Assembly (NCBI GenBank): GCA_022813625.1
Contig: JAKLMB010000002.1
Coordinates: forward strand, 372,001 to 436,000
DNA: 64,000 nt
Direction of reading: 5' to 3'
From: Aaosphaeria pasadenensis
Taxonomy: Eukaryota; Ascomycota; Dothideomycetes; Pleosporales
Below, piece after piece: positions 1 to 12,489 of the stretch. The notes below the pieces were generated by a model, which saw only the letters and a list, made by a program, of their open reading frames with translations, was not told the origin of the DNA and ran no database searches. Numbering within the stretch: position 1 is the first letter of the stretch; each line of letters starts with the position of its first letter. The position numbers were made by a program, and so were the translations under genes.

Positions 1-961
1 GCTGGAGATGAGGTCCTTGTCCTACACACCGGATACTTTGCCGATTCTTTCGCGGACTGCTTTGATACCTATGGTGTCAAGGCTACACAATTGAAGGCAC
101 CAATCGGAGAGCGACCCTCTCTTGAGCAAATCGAGCAGGCTCTCAAGGAGAAGAGCTACAAAATCATCACCATCACACATGTCGATACCTCAACCGGTGT
201 TCTCAGTGACATCAAGTCGATCAGCGAGCTTGTCCAGCGGGTCAGCCCTGACACCTTGGTTGTTGTCGACGGCGTCTGCAGCGTTGGAAGCGAGGTGATT
301 AAGTTTGACGAGTGGAACCTCGACGTTGTCGTTACTGCTTCGCAAAAGGGTATCGGTGTTCCCGCTGGCCTTTCCATTCTTTTTGCCTCTGGCAAGGCCA
401 TTGACAGGTTCAAATCGAGGAAGACTAAGCCATCATCATACTTCGCCAGCTGGAAGAACTGGCTACCCAGTAAGTTATATCGGTTGCATTCTACCTAGAC
501 GAAGAACTAATCGGATTCAAGTCCTACAAAACTATGAGGCAGGAAAGCCCTCCTACTTCGCCACCCCATCTCCCCAACTCATCCACGCTCTTAACACCTC
601 GCTCGACCAGATCCTCGCCCGTGGCGTCGATCAGTACAACAAGGACCACGCAGCTGTCTCCCAGAAGGTTAAGAAGGCCATCACCGATCTGGGTCTCAAG
701 CAGCTCGCTTCTGATCCCGAGGGTCAGGCTAACGGCATGACCGCCATTTACCTTCCCGAGGGTATCACTCCTCCCGATGTCCTCCCCAGCCTCCTCAAGA
801 AGCAGGTCATCTTCGCCGGTGGTCTGCACAAGGAGATCGCCTCCAAGTACATCCGATTTGGACACATGGGTGTCAGCGTTACCGATCCATCAAGGGGTGA
901 TATTACTAAAGCCGTTGAAGCTTTGAAGGAGAGCTTGGCTGAGGTCGGCTACAAGGCTTAG
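1..961 (+). CDS. AGX1: Alanine-glyoxylate aminotransferase, 3' part (5' end outside window)
   Basis: A class V, PLP-dependent aminotransferase that converts glyoxylate plus alanine to glycine plus pyruvate, in peroxisomes or mitochondria. The reading frame is open from base 1, so the start lies outside the window. Exons are 1..469 and 522..961, with a 52-bp GTAAGT...AG intron; splicing joins WLPI to LQNYEAGKPSYF, a junction typical of this family. The SQKG motif near base 346 holds the lysine expected to form the PLP Schiff base, and VVVDGVCSVGSE is the strand that contacts the cofactor. The C-terminal small domain (residues ~175-300 of the visible part) is complete to a TAG stop. The gene converges on ELP1 with a 298-bp gap. 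Serine-pyruvate aminotransferase is the closest alternative name; fungal members are usually called AGX1. Confidence 0.88.
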
Positions 962-1259
962 ATGGAAAACATTCCGAAACATTAATTTTAAGAACCAAGT
1001 GTCCAGATATTTTACTGCATATAGATAGATATGTCTGGGGGCCTTCAAGATGTTTCCGTGCATTTCTTTTGGGATACATGGTGTAGAAATATTCACACAT
1101 CAAGAATAAGAAACAAACAACCATAAGCTAGACAACTTCGCAATGTTTGTGTGACCTTTCATGTATGGTGTTTCTATCATTTAACTCTATGTGAATTTGC
1201 TTTTTGTTTCTTCCAATTCTATGAACAACTGAGAACTCTGTCTATCTGACTGAACACGC

Positions 1260-4200
1260 TCAGCCTAATAAACTCAATCTACTAAATTCCTTGATGACCG
1301 GTGGATCTCTCTTCTTGTTCACCTCCTCAAAGCTGGCCCATAACGTAGCATCTGCACCCTGGGGCTTCAATCCCTCATTCCCATCCACACCACCAAATCC
1401 TGCAGGGGGAGCCGCGGCTTGGCTCTCTTCCTTACCTTCCCAAAGCTCCTTCACAGCTTCCCTACACAGCGCGCCAACCTCCTGCACACTCCTCGTCACC
1501 GCATCCGCTCTCTCCCTCATCCTCCTACCCACCAGCCCAGCAATAAGCCTCTCCACCTCCTCAACTGTAACGTTCAACCTTTCCACCAACCTCTCAATAC
1601 TGTTAACCAGATACTCCTCCTCATACACCGTACCCTTCTTACCCCTCGCCCTCTTCCTCTCCTCCTGCCTCTTCTTCTTGCTAGTCCTGCGCGTGGTCGC
1701 CGTATTGACAGTGCCAGTCCTATTCGTATACCTCGTCATGAACGTACCGCCACTCGTAGTATCCGTCTGGGCGACGGATATATTATCCGGGATATCCGCG
1801 TTGCCGCCCTCGAACGTGCCCTCGAAGAACGCCATGGGGTCCTCGAGCTTCTTCTTGCGGAGCTCGCGGAGGCGAGGCACTTGGTTTTGCAGCTGGGTGC
1901 GCATGTCGGCGAGGAACTCGGTGGTCTCGGCTGAGCGTTCGATGAGGGACGGGTCGATGATTTCTTCAAGGAGGGTTGGGTTGCGGTGCAGGACGATGAG
2001 GCGGATGGCTTCGGGGAAGAAGCAGCCGCGGCAGAGGAGGCGGGCAGAGGTCGGGAGGTCGGAGAGGTAATCGAGGTGGATTGTGGCGGCGGAGAGATAG
2101 TCTTTGGATTCGGTGAGGCCTTCTGCGAGGGAGGTCGCGAGGGAGGCGAGGTCTTGGTCAGAGACGCCGGCGAGGGTTGCGGAGGAGAGGGCTTCGCGCC
2201 AGAGCAGCGCGGAGAGATAATGTGGATGGGCGGATGCGTGGTCGGAGAGGTAGGTGTATGCGAGTGCGGCGTCTTTATGTTGGTTTGTTGCCGCGAGGTG
2301 GTCAGCGTAGAGACGCATGATTTGATCGAGAGATGAGGTGTCATATTGGTAGAGTTCGAGAGCCTCGCGGTAGAGAGTATGATTCTGGACGTAGGCTTGG
2401 AGTTCGTCGAATGCGGATAGATCTTTGAGATGCTGCAGGGCCTTCGTGTGGCGCGACAGTTGATCGTCAATCTTGAACTTCCGCCTGGTCAGAGGGAGGT
2501 CGTGGAGGGATTGGAGATGAGGTAGGTATTCCCGGGGGTCCTGTCAGATGTGTAAGTAAAAAGAATTCGCATAGTGTAAGCAGTCAAAGATACCTTCTGC
2601 GATTGCTGTGCAATTAGAAGAGCCAGCTCGAGATTGTAGATACCCAATGCTGTGTCGTAGAGCTGATTGACGTCGGCCAGGAAACAAATATGCTCTGCTG
2701 CCTTCTCAGTGAGAGGATCTTGAGATGCTAATATGAAGGATTAGTAATGTCCATATACTATGATACTGTCTTGCGTACCTTGTAATCTGCCTATCATCTC
2801 TAAGCCGGACTCAAGATCTGCGGGAACTTTGCAGACGTGAGAGGTAATGATGTTCTGCAGATGGGTTTCCTTGTACTGCGTCTGCTCTAGGACCGCCAGG
2901 AAAGCATCACATATACGATTGACCTTAGATTCAATGGGGTAGTCTTCGACGCTGGCTTTTGCGGCGTGGTCTTTCGTCTTCAAAGTTTCTTTGTACATCG
3001 TTTCGGAGACATCCTCATTCCTACAAAACTTGTTAGATCGCTTACCCCTATTCGTGAGTAAAGGGTCATACCTGAGCTGGGAGAGGAAGAGATCAATGTG
3101 CTCAATCCTCTTCACCTGCGTGACCATCTTCTCGATACTCCTCATGAAACGTTGGGGATCGTGGTCATGAAGAATGTTCATATCCACACGTTGGTTTCTA
3201 CATGCAAGGAATGCCTCGCCATACTGGTCTTTTTCGATACTGCGTCGGATAGCAGCCAAGACCATCGCACGCGGGTAGATAGTTTCCAAGTTCCCGCGGG
3301 GCATTTGGAGAACGACAGAGTATGTCGTTGGCATCGCTGTGACGATGCGAGCTCCACGCTCGATGCTTCTGCAGCGCTCATCCGTCTGTGGCTCATCCGC
3401 CGGTACTTCCATATCTGAATAGAATTAGCAAAGGCCGACAGTAGGTTGAAGAATTTCATACCTTCCACATTGGTGAGGTGAACAAATTTGAGAAGATGTT
3501 GCGTTGTCGTGAAGATCAAATGTGCGTTTGTGACAATGAAAGAGGTGCAATTGCGGACAAGGATACGATCATTAGCGTAGAGGACTCCGCTGTTCGTTAG
3601 ACCTATGGATATTTGCTGCAATTATTAGCTTGAAGAATGGGAAATAGACGAACAGTGGACCTACCTGGCTGTCTACAGTGGTTACCTGCGCCGTGGGGGT
3701 AAATGTGGGAAAAGGCAGAAGCGACTGAGTCCCCTCAACGAAATTGTCCAATGTTCCGTTGGGTCTGATATCGTACAGCAAACCGCTGTAGAATTGCACG
3801 TAAATGCTGTGATAATCTGCTCTTCGTACGATCGATGAAGCACGGCCCGGTTCCAAAATACGACCAAGGAAATCCAATTGTTGGTTATCGTTACTCAACC
3901 ACAAACTGCTCTCTTCTTCTTGCCAGCTATCTGTCAAGACGTGCACGCGATCATCGATGAAGGCGACCTGGCGGGGAAGGTAGTCCTGAAGAGAGTCGCT
4001 ACGCCATAGTAATGTGGGTTTGGGCACGGGTCGCTTGTGTAGATCAAGTGAATACACGGACACATCTGAATTCGAAATAACGGCGATTCGAGAATTGGTA
4101 GCAGATATGGCAACGTCGACGGCCTTTTTCTCTAGAGGGATCTGGAGAAAAGACATTGGCGGCGGAACGTTTGCAATCCTCAAGGGAGTAACCTTGAGGG

Positions 4201-5529
4201 TAACTGTCGATGTCAGGACTTTGCTAACATCTTATTTAAATTTGAGAAGATGACTTACGCCCATCGATGACTGCTACGACACCCAGATCATTAGGAGGGA
4301 CTGTTGAGCCACCAGCAGTAGCTTGTGTATAGTCCAGCACCTGTAGGGAATCTAGGAGGGGATTAGCAAAGATAATACGTAGCGGCAAGCTAATACTAAC
4401 CAGATGTTGCGACAGTGACAGCCAATGGTCTTTCAGAATGCCATCTTGTTGTAATAGCTGAAATTGCTGCTTCAGGAAGCTCTATCTCTTGTTTAAGGAA
4501 GTAGTGATAGTTACTCATCGTCCATAGCTGCACCTTCTGCGGGTATGTTACAGCAAGGACATTGGAATCGTTATTCCAATGAACACGGAGTGGCGTAGTC
4601 AAAGATTGTAGCTCTTCTGGCGAGAGTCTAAGATCGAATTGACCATGCCGTAAACCATTACGTTCAAAGAAGACAACCTGTGTCTTATCTGCTCGACGTT
4701 GCACTCCCGCAATTAGGTTCCCAGATGGCCGCCAGCTCAATGCTCCTTCAAGGCCGTCCACTGGTTCACTGACACTGTCCAGCTGCCCCTCTCTTGAATA
4801 AACTCGGATCATTCTCCTTTGCTGCTGCTCGACGGTGCTGAGAGCGAAGTATGCTCCATCGCCACGCCAACTGATCGTGACTGACTGATGCTCATTCGGG
4901 CTGAGGGTACCCTCATCCACGCGCTCAGGTACTGTAGGATCTTGGAGAGCCTTCGCTCTTTTGCCTTTGAATTGAGTCTCTTTCTTTCCCCAGCCTACGG
5001 ACACATGGCTCGATACATTGACATCTTCGGGCGTGAGGTTGATACTCGATATATTTTCGATGTCCCTGGAAAATAAGAGTAAAGTGTCTGCACGTGTCGT
5101 GATGGCAAGCAGCTCTTCATCCGGTGACCAAGCAGCAGCGGAAATTCCGGCATCAATTGATCCCACAATTTCGACCAAGTCTTGGTTGTCCAAAGGATCC
5201 TCTCGCACCAGGATAATGTCCCCACCAGCAAGAACGAGGCATGTTGTCGCCGAGTCCGAAAGATGATGTAGGTCTATTATCGAATCATTTGGTAAATCAG
5301 GCAGTGGACATGGCGCATCCCATGAAGCAATACTCTCCAGTCTGTCGTTTACGCTGTCTTGTTCATAATGAAGTCGTTTCAATTCGATAACGGCACGTGA
5401 TGCTGATGGTCCGAAAGCACAGATGATGGAATTCGATGCGGGATCCCACGCGGTTGCGGATAAAGGTAAAGGGTCACCCTCGCTGGAAAATCGTAGAACC
5501 GACCTTCCAATGAGCTTGAGATTGCGCAT
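1260..5529 (-). CDS. ELP1: Elongator complex protein 1 (ELP1/IKI3)
   Basis: Scaffold subunit of the Elongator complex, which adds the carboxymethyl group to wobble uridine of tRNAs. Eight exons on the minus strand: 5529-4401, 4351-4259, 4203-3665, 3615-3462, 3414-3072, 3020-2779, 2727-2594 and 2540-1260. Introns are 47-55 bp and the phases close exactly, giving 1,304 residues, the usual family length. The protein begins MRNLKLI, the typical start. It has an N-terminal beta-propeller half (to about residue 700), LRIANVPPPMS in the second propeller, then an alpha-solenoid. Near the C-terminus is a basic stretch (SKKKRQEERKRARGKKG) followed by YEEEYLV, the conserved tRNA-binding and dimerisation region, and the end PPVIKEFSRLSLLG. 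The intron 3021..3071 is 51 bp with no in-frame stop, so retention would only insert 17 residues. Confidence 0.95.
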
Positions 5530-5857
5530 CTTTGTGCCCAGAAGAAGACGTACGTCAAGAGTGTTTTATGAAAAGAGGCACAAGTGCAAATATGACGGAT
5601 GTGAGTGGTCACACAAAATTTCAAGTCAGGCCTTTGTCAACCGAGCTTTTCCCGAATAGGGCTGCAGCGGCTCTCAACCTGACCCCATCACCAGCCCACA
5701 AGAGCGATTGCAATTGATATAAGATGAACACTGCAAATGAAATTGATGCTGAAGTCGTGTGTGTGTAGTACAGTTGTTTGCAGGAACCCTCCTTCTATTC
5801 TACAATGTTCCGTCGCCCCTGTTCACCATGGCGAATCCACGAATCCATTCATTGCAT
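5530..5857. other. Intergenic, ELP1 promoter / COX8 3' end
   Basis: The gap lies between the ELP1 start and the stop codon of the next minus-strand gene. It must hold the ELP1 promoter and 5' leader. No repeat or RNA gene was seen. Confidence 0.5.
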
Positions 5858-6218
5858 TTAACCCTGGTTCTTCTTGGTCTGCCAGACTGTTGAAAGGAAA
5901 AGTGTCAGCTCTCCATATATTGATAGAATTAGGTTGTATGCAGCCTTACCAGCAAGACCGAAAGGGAGACCGAAGCCAGTGACTGTGAGCAATTGAGATC
6001 AGCCGATAATTACTTCCACGATATGTTTCCATGCACTCACTGGCGTATGCCCAGAACTTGATGGCAAAGCCCCTCTTCAAAGGGTCAAAAGGCAAGTTGC
6101 TGCGAGGGCCCTCCGGGTAGTGGTATGGGCTGGAGAGCTGGGCTCGGGTGGACTGGAAGCCACGGCGGGCAACGAGAGAAGGAGCGGCGGTGGCGCGGAA
6201 CGCTGTGCGGGCGAGCAT
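5858..6218 (-). CDS. COX8: Cytochrome c oxidase subunit VIIc (yeast Cox8-type), mitochondrial precursor
   Basis: Small inner-membrane subunit of respiratory complex IV. Three exons (6218-6041, 5982-5950, 5886-5858) with introns of 58 and 63 bp give 79 residues. The N-terminus is a basic, serine- and alanine-rich mitochondrial presequence (MLARTAFR...ARRGFQSTR). It is followed by the family signature SSPYHYPEGPRSNLPF and one transmembrane helix (about residues 52-73, FAIKFWAYAITGFGLPFGLA), ending VWQTKKNQG. The two tiny 3' exons of 33 and 29 nt each complete the expected membrane segment and tail, which supports the splice model. It is transcribed divergently from MTR4 across 381 bp. Confidence 0.92.
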
Positions 6219-6599
6219 CTTCGGTTGTCAGCAATTGGCTTAATTGAACGGGCGGGAGTCGTACTTTGGCGGTATTGATTGAGTGGAGAGGGTTGGAGGT
6301 GGTGGTTCGTCTTGTCAGGATGAAGCTTGAGATCGAACGATGCGACAAGTTCATGAGGCTTAGTCATGCAAGTTCGAAGGAAGCACGGACCGTAGCCGCC
6401 AAGACTAAACTTTTTGATAGCATTGACAATTGATTTACTCTCACCAGCGCCCGACACTTTCACGGATCAAAAGTGTATTTCCTCGCCGGTGTCTCGACCC
6501 GACGTCGAAATATTGCATTGGGTGTAAACCCTGGTGAGTACGAATCTACCTGAAAAAAACCACCCTGCCACTTTTCCCTTCGCACATTTTCATCTCAGG
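6219..6599. promoter_or_regulatory. Shared divergent promoter COX8/MTR4, with probable MTR4 5'-UTR intron
   Basis: This 381-bp gap separates two start codons that point away from each other. A candidate 5'-UTR intron lies at 6534..6598 (GTGAGT...CTCAG), ending one base before the MTR4 ATG, so no coding change would follow from splicing it. No specific transcription-factor site is claimed. Confidence 0.55.
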
Positions 6600-9500
6600 A
6601 TGGACGACCTCTTCGATGTTTTCGAAGACGGCGCGTCTTCGAGCAATCACGTACCCAAAAAGAGCAAGAAGAGGCAGGCAAATGGAGATATCAAGTCGCC
6701 AGTTCCAGAAGACGCGCCCATGGACGATGCGCCATCGAACGAGGACCAGGAGACCAAGCGCCAGAAGCGTGACGCCGAACCCGCACCCGTTGTAACCGAC
6801 GATTTTGAGACCGAGCAATCAAGAGAGGTCGCTGCAGCGGCTGGATTACAAGGGCAATCGCAACAGGATGGCAGTGCGGTGGTATTGTCTCACCAAGTTC
6901 GCCATCAAGTTGCGCTGCCTCCAGATTACGACTATGTTCCGATCTCAGAACATAAAGCGCCTTCAGATCCTGCCCGAACATGGCCTTTCACCCTAGATCC
7001 GTTCCAACAAGTCTCGATTGCGTCGATACAGCGAAATGAGAGTGTTCTCGTTTCCGCTCACACATCTGCTGGAAAGACAGTTGTCGCAGAATACGCCATC
7101 GCGCAATGTCTGAAGAACAACCAGAGAGTGATATATACCAGTCCAATCAAAGCACTCAGCAACCAAAAGTATCGTGAATTTCTGGCGGAATTTGGGGATG
7201 TCGGATTGATGACCGGTGACGTCACAATCAATCCAACGGCGACTTGCCTGGTCATGACAACAGAGGTGGGTATTGCAGGCTGATGTTCTGGGCTACTGAG
7301 ATTACTAATGCTCTAAAGATTCTGCGGTCCATGTTGTACAGAGGTTCGGAGATCATGCGTGAGGTCGCATGGGTGGTGTTCGACGAGGTGCACTACCTAC
7401 GTGACAAGTCTCGCGGAGTCGTCTGGGAAGAGACCATTATCTTGCTTCCAGACAAAGTTCGCTATGTCTTCCTTTCTGCTACCATTCCAAATGCCATGCA
7501 GTTTGCCGAATGGATTACCAAAACACACAGCCAACCCTGCCATGTCGTATATACCGATTTCCGACCGACCCCACTACAGCACTACTTCTTCCCTGCAGGT
7601 GCAGACGGTATTCACTTGGTCGTCGACGAGAAGGGAGTCTTTCGCGAAGAAAATTTCCAGAAAGCTATGACATCCATTGCCGATAAACAAGGTAGCGCTG
7701 CAGACGACTTTATGGCCAAGAGGAAAGGGAAAGGGAAAGACAAGAAGACCAACAAGGGTGGTAATAAGGAGCAATCCGACATTTACAAGATCGTCAAGAT
7801 GATCATGCTGAAGAACTATAACCCCGTTATCGTTTTCAGTTTTAGTAAGCGAGAATGTGAGAATTATGCTCTCTCGATGAGCCAGTTGGCTTTCAACGAT
7901 GAGTCAGAAAAAGCAATGGTTTCCAAGGTCTTTGAGAGCGCCATCGAATCGCTTTCAGAAGAGGATCGCTCGCTCCCACAAATCCAGCATATCCTTCCTC
8001 TACTCCGCAGGGGTATCGGCGTGCATCATTCCGGACTCCTCCCTATTTTGAAGGAAACGATCGAGATCCTATTCCAGGAAGGTCTCATCAAGGTTTTGTT
8101 TGCCACGGAAACTTTCTCTATTGGCCTTAACATGCCTGCGAAGACGGTCGTTTTTACAAGCGTGAGAAAGTTCGACGGTGTTACGCAACGTTGGGTGACA
8201 CCATCAGAGTTCATCCAGATGTCCGGTCGTGCTGGTCGTCGAGGTCTTGATGAACGCGGTATCGTGATCATGATGATTGACGAAGCGATGGAGCCCGCTG
8301 TGGCCAAAGAGATTGTGCGTGGACAACAAGACAACCTCAATTCGGCTTTCTACCTGGGCTACAACATGATCCTTAACTTGGTGAGAGTTGAGGGAATCTC
8401 TCCGGAGTTCATGTTGGAGCGTTGTTTCTACCAATTCCAGAACACCGCCAGCGTTTCCGGATTGGAGAAGAAATTGCAAGAGCTCGAAAACGAAAAATTG
8501 AACATGATCATCACCGACGAGGCCGCGGTCAAGGAATACTATGGAATACGCCAGAGCCTAGATCTTCTAACGAAAGATATGCGGGACGTTATCATGCATC
8601 CTAATTATTGCCTGCAGTACATGCAGCATGGTCGGCTTGTCCGAGTGAAGTACAAGGACCACGACTTTGGTTGGGGCGCCGTTGTCAACGTCACACCAAG
8701 GAAAGCGAACAAGGGCGAAGTATTCTCAGCTCATGAGTCGTACGTTGTGGATGTGCTCATTGCGGTCGCAAACGATGCCAAATTCGGAACAAAGGCAAAC
8801 GATGGACTGCCTGTGGGTGTACGACCTCCAGGGATTGGTGATAAGGGCAAGATGGAAGTAGTGCCTGTCCTGCTCTCATGCATCGATTCAATCGGTCACC
8901 TTCGAGTTTTCTTGCCCAATGAGTTGAAGTCCGCAGATCAGAGGAATAACGTCCGGAAAGCGTTGGACGAGGTCAAAAGGAGATTCCCCGATGGTATCGC
9001 CATTCTTGACCCCATTGAGAACATGGGTATCACGGATGAATCATTCAAAAAGCTACTCCGAGTAAGTCTTACAACCTTCATCGATAATTCATGTACTAAT
9101 GATCCACGCAGAAAATCGAGGTTATGGAGTCACGTCTCATGACGAATCCCATGCACTCTTCACCAAAGCTGGCCGAGCTATACACACAGTACTCAACGAA
9201 AGTGGAACTTCAAGAGAAGATCAAGAGCGTGAAGAAAGAAATCTCCAGTGCCCTTTCGATTATGCAACTCGACGAACTCAAGAACCGGAAACGAGTCTTG
9301 CGTCGATTAGGCTTTATTGATGACGCAGACGTCGTCCAAATTAAGGCGCGAGTCGCATGCGAGATCAGCACCGGCGATGAGCTGGTTCTGAGCGAGCTTC
9401 TTTTCAACCGATTCTTCAATGAATTGACCCCCGAACAATGTGCTGCTTGCTTGAGTTGCTTCATTTTCGAGGAGAAGAGCAACGAGCAACCAGCCTTGAA

Positions 9501-10004
9501 GGAGGAGCTTGCCAAACCGTATCGTGAGATACAGGCTCAAGCAAGGATTATCGCAAAGATATCGCAAGAGAGCAAGTTGACGGTGAACGAGGAAGAATAC
9601 TTGAACACCTTCAAGTACCAGCTGATGGAGGTTGTTTTTGCATGGGCCAAGGGAGCATCTTTCGCGCAGATATGGTGAGCAACCCCCCTTCTTTACACTT
9701 CTATTTGAAAATCCCTGCGGCCATCGCGCGCAAGGAGACCACGGAGCCATGTTCACACGACGATTGCAATGGGAGACTTTGGTGTATGTTCATCAACGGA
9801 TAAAGTCGCTAACATGAATATAGCAAAATGACGGACGTCTACGAAGGCAGCTTGATCCGGTTGTTTAGGCGTCTGGAGGAGCTTCTCCGCCAAATTGCCC
9901 AAGCAGCCAAGGTCATGGGCAGTGAAGAGCTTGAGGAGAAATTCACCAAGGCGCTTGAGTTGGTGAGGAGGGACTTGGTGGCCGCCCAGTCATTGTACTT
10001 GTAA
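6600..10004 (+). CDS. MTR4: ATP-dependent RNA helicase MTR4/DOB1 (TRAMP/exosome)
   Basis: Ski2-like 3'-5' RNA helicase that feeds RNA to the nuclear exosome. Exons 6600..7265, 7319..9061, 9112..9674 and 9824..10004 encode 1,050 residues, close to the usual 1,050-1,100. The start MDDLFDVFED is the family N-terminus; the frame is open slightly further upstream but without an ATG. Visible motifs: I (AHTSAGKT), II (DEVH), III (SAT), VI (QMSGRAGRRG). The arch/KOW insert follows, then a C-terminal DSHCT domain ending GSEELEEKFTKALELVRRD and AAQSLYL. Introns 1-3 are 53, 50 and 149 bp; the last splits the conserved FAQIC-KMTDVYEGS. Confidence 0.96.
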
Positions 10005-10933
10005 AGGATGCAATGAGTCGGCTTCCCTGGCCTGGCGGCAACCCCACGCAGAGGATGGAGGGAGGTTGCCACCTTTCAAAAGTCGCCCTGGTCTAATAGT
10101 GGATCTCCGCAAGGGCACAAATGTATTACATAGGTAGCATGGGTATCGGCGTTCTGTGGCGGCACAGTTGAATATACATCTTACACACTGCAAGGTAAGG
10201 TGATATGGATGTGTTTTGGTCTCCTTAATGTAGGGAACTTATGTACAGCCCAGCTGCACGGACTGGTGTTGGAATAAGCCAGGAGACTATGGCGGTTTCG
10301 ACAAGGTAATAAGCTGCAGCAACAATCCGATGGTCCGGGAAATTAGATCAGACTATGCAAGAATCTGAAATTCCATTCCTTTTTTTTTTCCCCTATGCTG
10401 AAGTAATTGAGGTGATGGTTGTGAGAATAAACTTTGAAAGTGGTGAAGAGGAAAGAGTGAAGATGATGATAATTATGAACAATGTTGTTACTATCGTCGT
10501 CGTCGTCTTGTTGTTGCGGTGATAGCTAGCACCATTTAATGCTGGTTGGCCTCGTGATGTGATTGGGTGGATGACACTAACACTAGGCTGAACCTCTAAT
10601 TGGGTTAGTGTTAGCCGGCTGCCGAACCAAGAAGAGCGCGTGTGAGCTTTCCTCCTCCTCTCTTTTGCCTTTTCCCTTCTTTTAACTTGATCCACTCTAC
10701 CAACTACCTTACTCACCTCCAGTTAGACTTACTCTCTCTCACACTAAAACATCCTCCCCCCAACGCACACCACACTTTCACACAACAACCCACCGCCATT
10801 CACACCCAACGCTGCTCTTTTCTACCCGTTGTCGCCGCTGCCGCCAACACTGTCGCTCGCACAGCTGACAACTATTCACTGTCCTTAGTGTAGCGGCTGC
10901 AATATTCCTTCTGTTTGCGGGGCATACACAAGC
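10005..10933. other. Intergenic, MTR4 3' end / STS1 promoter
   Basis: This 929-bp gap lies between two tandem genes. The STS1-proximal half is C/T-rich (about 10640-10900), as in many fungal core promoters, and there is a short T tract at 10380-10390. No RNA gene or mobile element was recognised. Confidence 0.45.
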
Positions 10934-11947
10934 ATGAATGTCATCAACCAACACTTCGCACCCCCTCCGCATCTACTGAACAACCGTCTTTCGCCTTCTC
11001 GCAACAGTATGTCAACTCAAACCCCCCCGCGCCCTTGCCCGTCCCATATAAACCACCGGAAACTAACCTCTTACCTCTCTCCCATAGTCCTTTCTTCTCC
11101 ATCCGCCATGACTGGCCGCAAGCGAAAAGCCGACGACGATGGAAGCGGCGGAGACGATGATCGAATGTCGGCATCACCATCTGGCTCACCAGCCGTTACT
11201 TCCCGCCCACTCCTTCGACAATCCACAAAGCGCATGCGCACCAATATTTCCGGCCGCCCATTGCCTCTACCTCGTCTTCTCGAGACACTCAGTCCCGATG
11301 AGATGCGTAACCTTTTGCAGTCAATCTGCGACCGCCACCCAGCCATCGGTGCAGAGGTCGTCACAACCGCTCCCCGCCCAAGCGTACAGTCTACGCTCGA
11401 GACAATGGCCAAATACGAATCAGCATTCCAGGCTTCTTTTCCTTTGGGTCGACCATCATCGGACTACGCATACAACCGTGTTCGCCAGCAGCTCGTCGAG
11501 CTTCTCGAAGCTCTCAAGGATTTCACACCGCACTTTCTCCCACCCAACGAACCACAAGCCGCTACCTCACTCACTTTTCTTGATGGCGCTACCGATATAA
11601 TCCATCGACTTCCCGACTGGGATAATTACCAGCACAACCGACCTAAGCATGATGCGTATGAAGAGATTGCAAAGGCATGGGCCGCAGTTTTCCGCGAGGC
11701 TTCTAAAAAGGCAGGAGGAATTCAACTGCAATATGGTGGCTGGGATCAAAAGATTGCGAAGCACAATGAGATGTCAGGAGGTCGTATGCACGAGGCGGTC
11801 AACGAATTGCGAGGAAGCTTGAACTGGATGGGCGCAGACACGCCACAGGCTCCCACCCAACCAGGACCCTCCGACCCCATGTCCATTCGACAACAACTTT
11901 TGAATGGCACCTACGGCATTGCTTCTCCTGTGCGTGCAGGATGGTAG
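10934..11947 (+). CDS. STS1: Nuclear proteasome tethering factor Sts1/Cut8
   Basis: Sts1/Cut8 tethers the 26S proteasome at the nuclear envelope and helps its nuclear targeting. Exons 10934..11006 and 11088..11947 give 310 residues. The intron is 81 bp with donor GTATGT, branch-like CTAAC and acceptor CATAG. Splicing joins the short N-terminus (MNVINQHF...RLSPSRN) to ILSSPSAMTGRKRKADDD, a typical nuclear-localisation-like start for this family. The core helical domain begins LPRLLETLSPDEMRNLLQSI and continues through CDRHPAIGAEV, the Cut8 signature. The intron length is a multiple of three and stop-free, so an unspliced message would still encode a 337-residue protein with a 27-residue insert. 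Confidence 0.9.
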   Translation: MNVINQHFAPPPHLLNNRLSPSRNSMSTQTPPRPCPSHINHRKLTSYLSPIVLSSPSAMTGRKRKADDDGSGGDDDRMSASPSGSPAVTSRPLLRQSTKRMRTNISGRPLPLPRLLETLSPDEMRNLLQSICDRHPAIGAEVVTTAPRPSVQSTLETMAKYESAFQASFPLGRPSSDYAYNRVRQQLVELLEALKDFTPHFLPPNEPQAATSLTFLDGATDIIHRLPDWDNYQHNRPKHDAYEEIAKAWAAVFREASKKAGGIQLQYGGWDQKIAKHNEMSGGRMHEAVNELRGSLNWMGADTPQAPTQPGPSDPMSIRQQLLNGTYGIASPVRAGW

Positions 11948-12489
11948 AAGATCCCGGACCAACGATCGACTAATGGGTTGAGGCAAATCTAGACAGCGGC
12001 AGTCGCTTTGGCTGTTGCTCGGAAAAAACCTCGACAATCTCCTCCCACCCATCCACCACCCATCCACCAAGATTTATTGCATTCACGTACGGACCTGATC
12101 TCTGCCCAGTTGTGATCGATTCTCTATTACAAGGCCTTGGCTGTAGTAGGATCGGGCTATATCAGTAGTATACCTCGAGAGTAACAGCTTATGATAACGA
12201 CTCTGGTTTCCCCTGCATAGCGTGTATATCGGCTCTTCCATACAGGCATACTGGCGGTTTTTGCTTTTCTGGCGTTTTCTTTTAGGAAATTGGGGAATAG
12301 CTCATAAAGAGCGTCTCTATCTACTTGTATCGGCTTTTGCATGTCACTCCGCCGCCTTCTTCTATTCGGCGTAATGTCTTTTTTTATAGCTATTATTATA
12401 CCGAAAGCCCTCGGGCGGATTCATGTACTCAAATTGCTGGGTAGACGCTTCGTGTCTCTCTCACTGAATAGATCTCTTTTGTTGTCGGA

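Noticed and set aside
1291..2070. Long plus-strand frame of 259 codons antisense to the ELP1 3' exon
   Set aside because: It is a shadow of the ELP1 coding strand with no independent support.
4341..4400. ELP1 intron 1 ending at the CTACAG acceptor
   Set aside because: It gives a frame with a stop; the CTAG acceptor at 4352 keeps the frame and the expected sequence.
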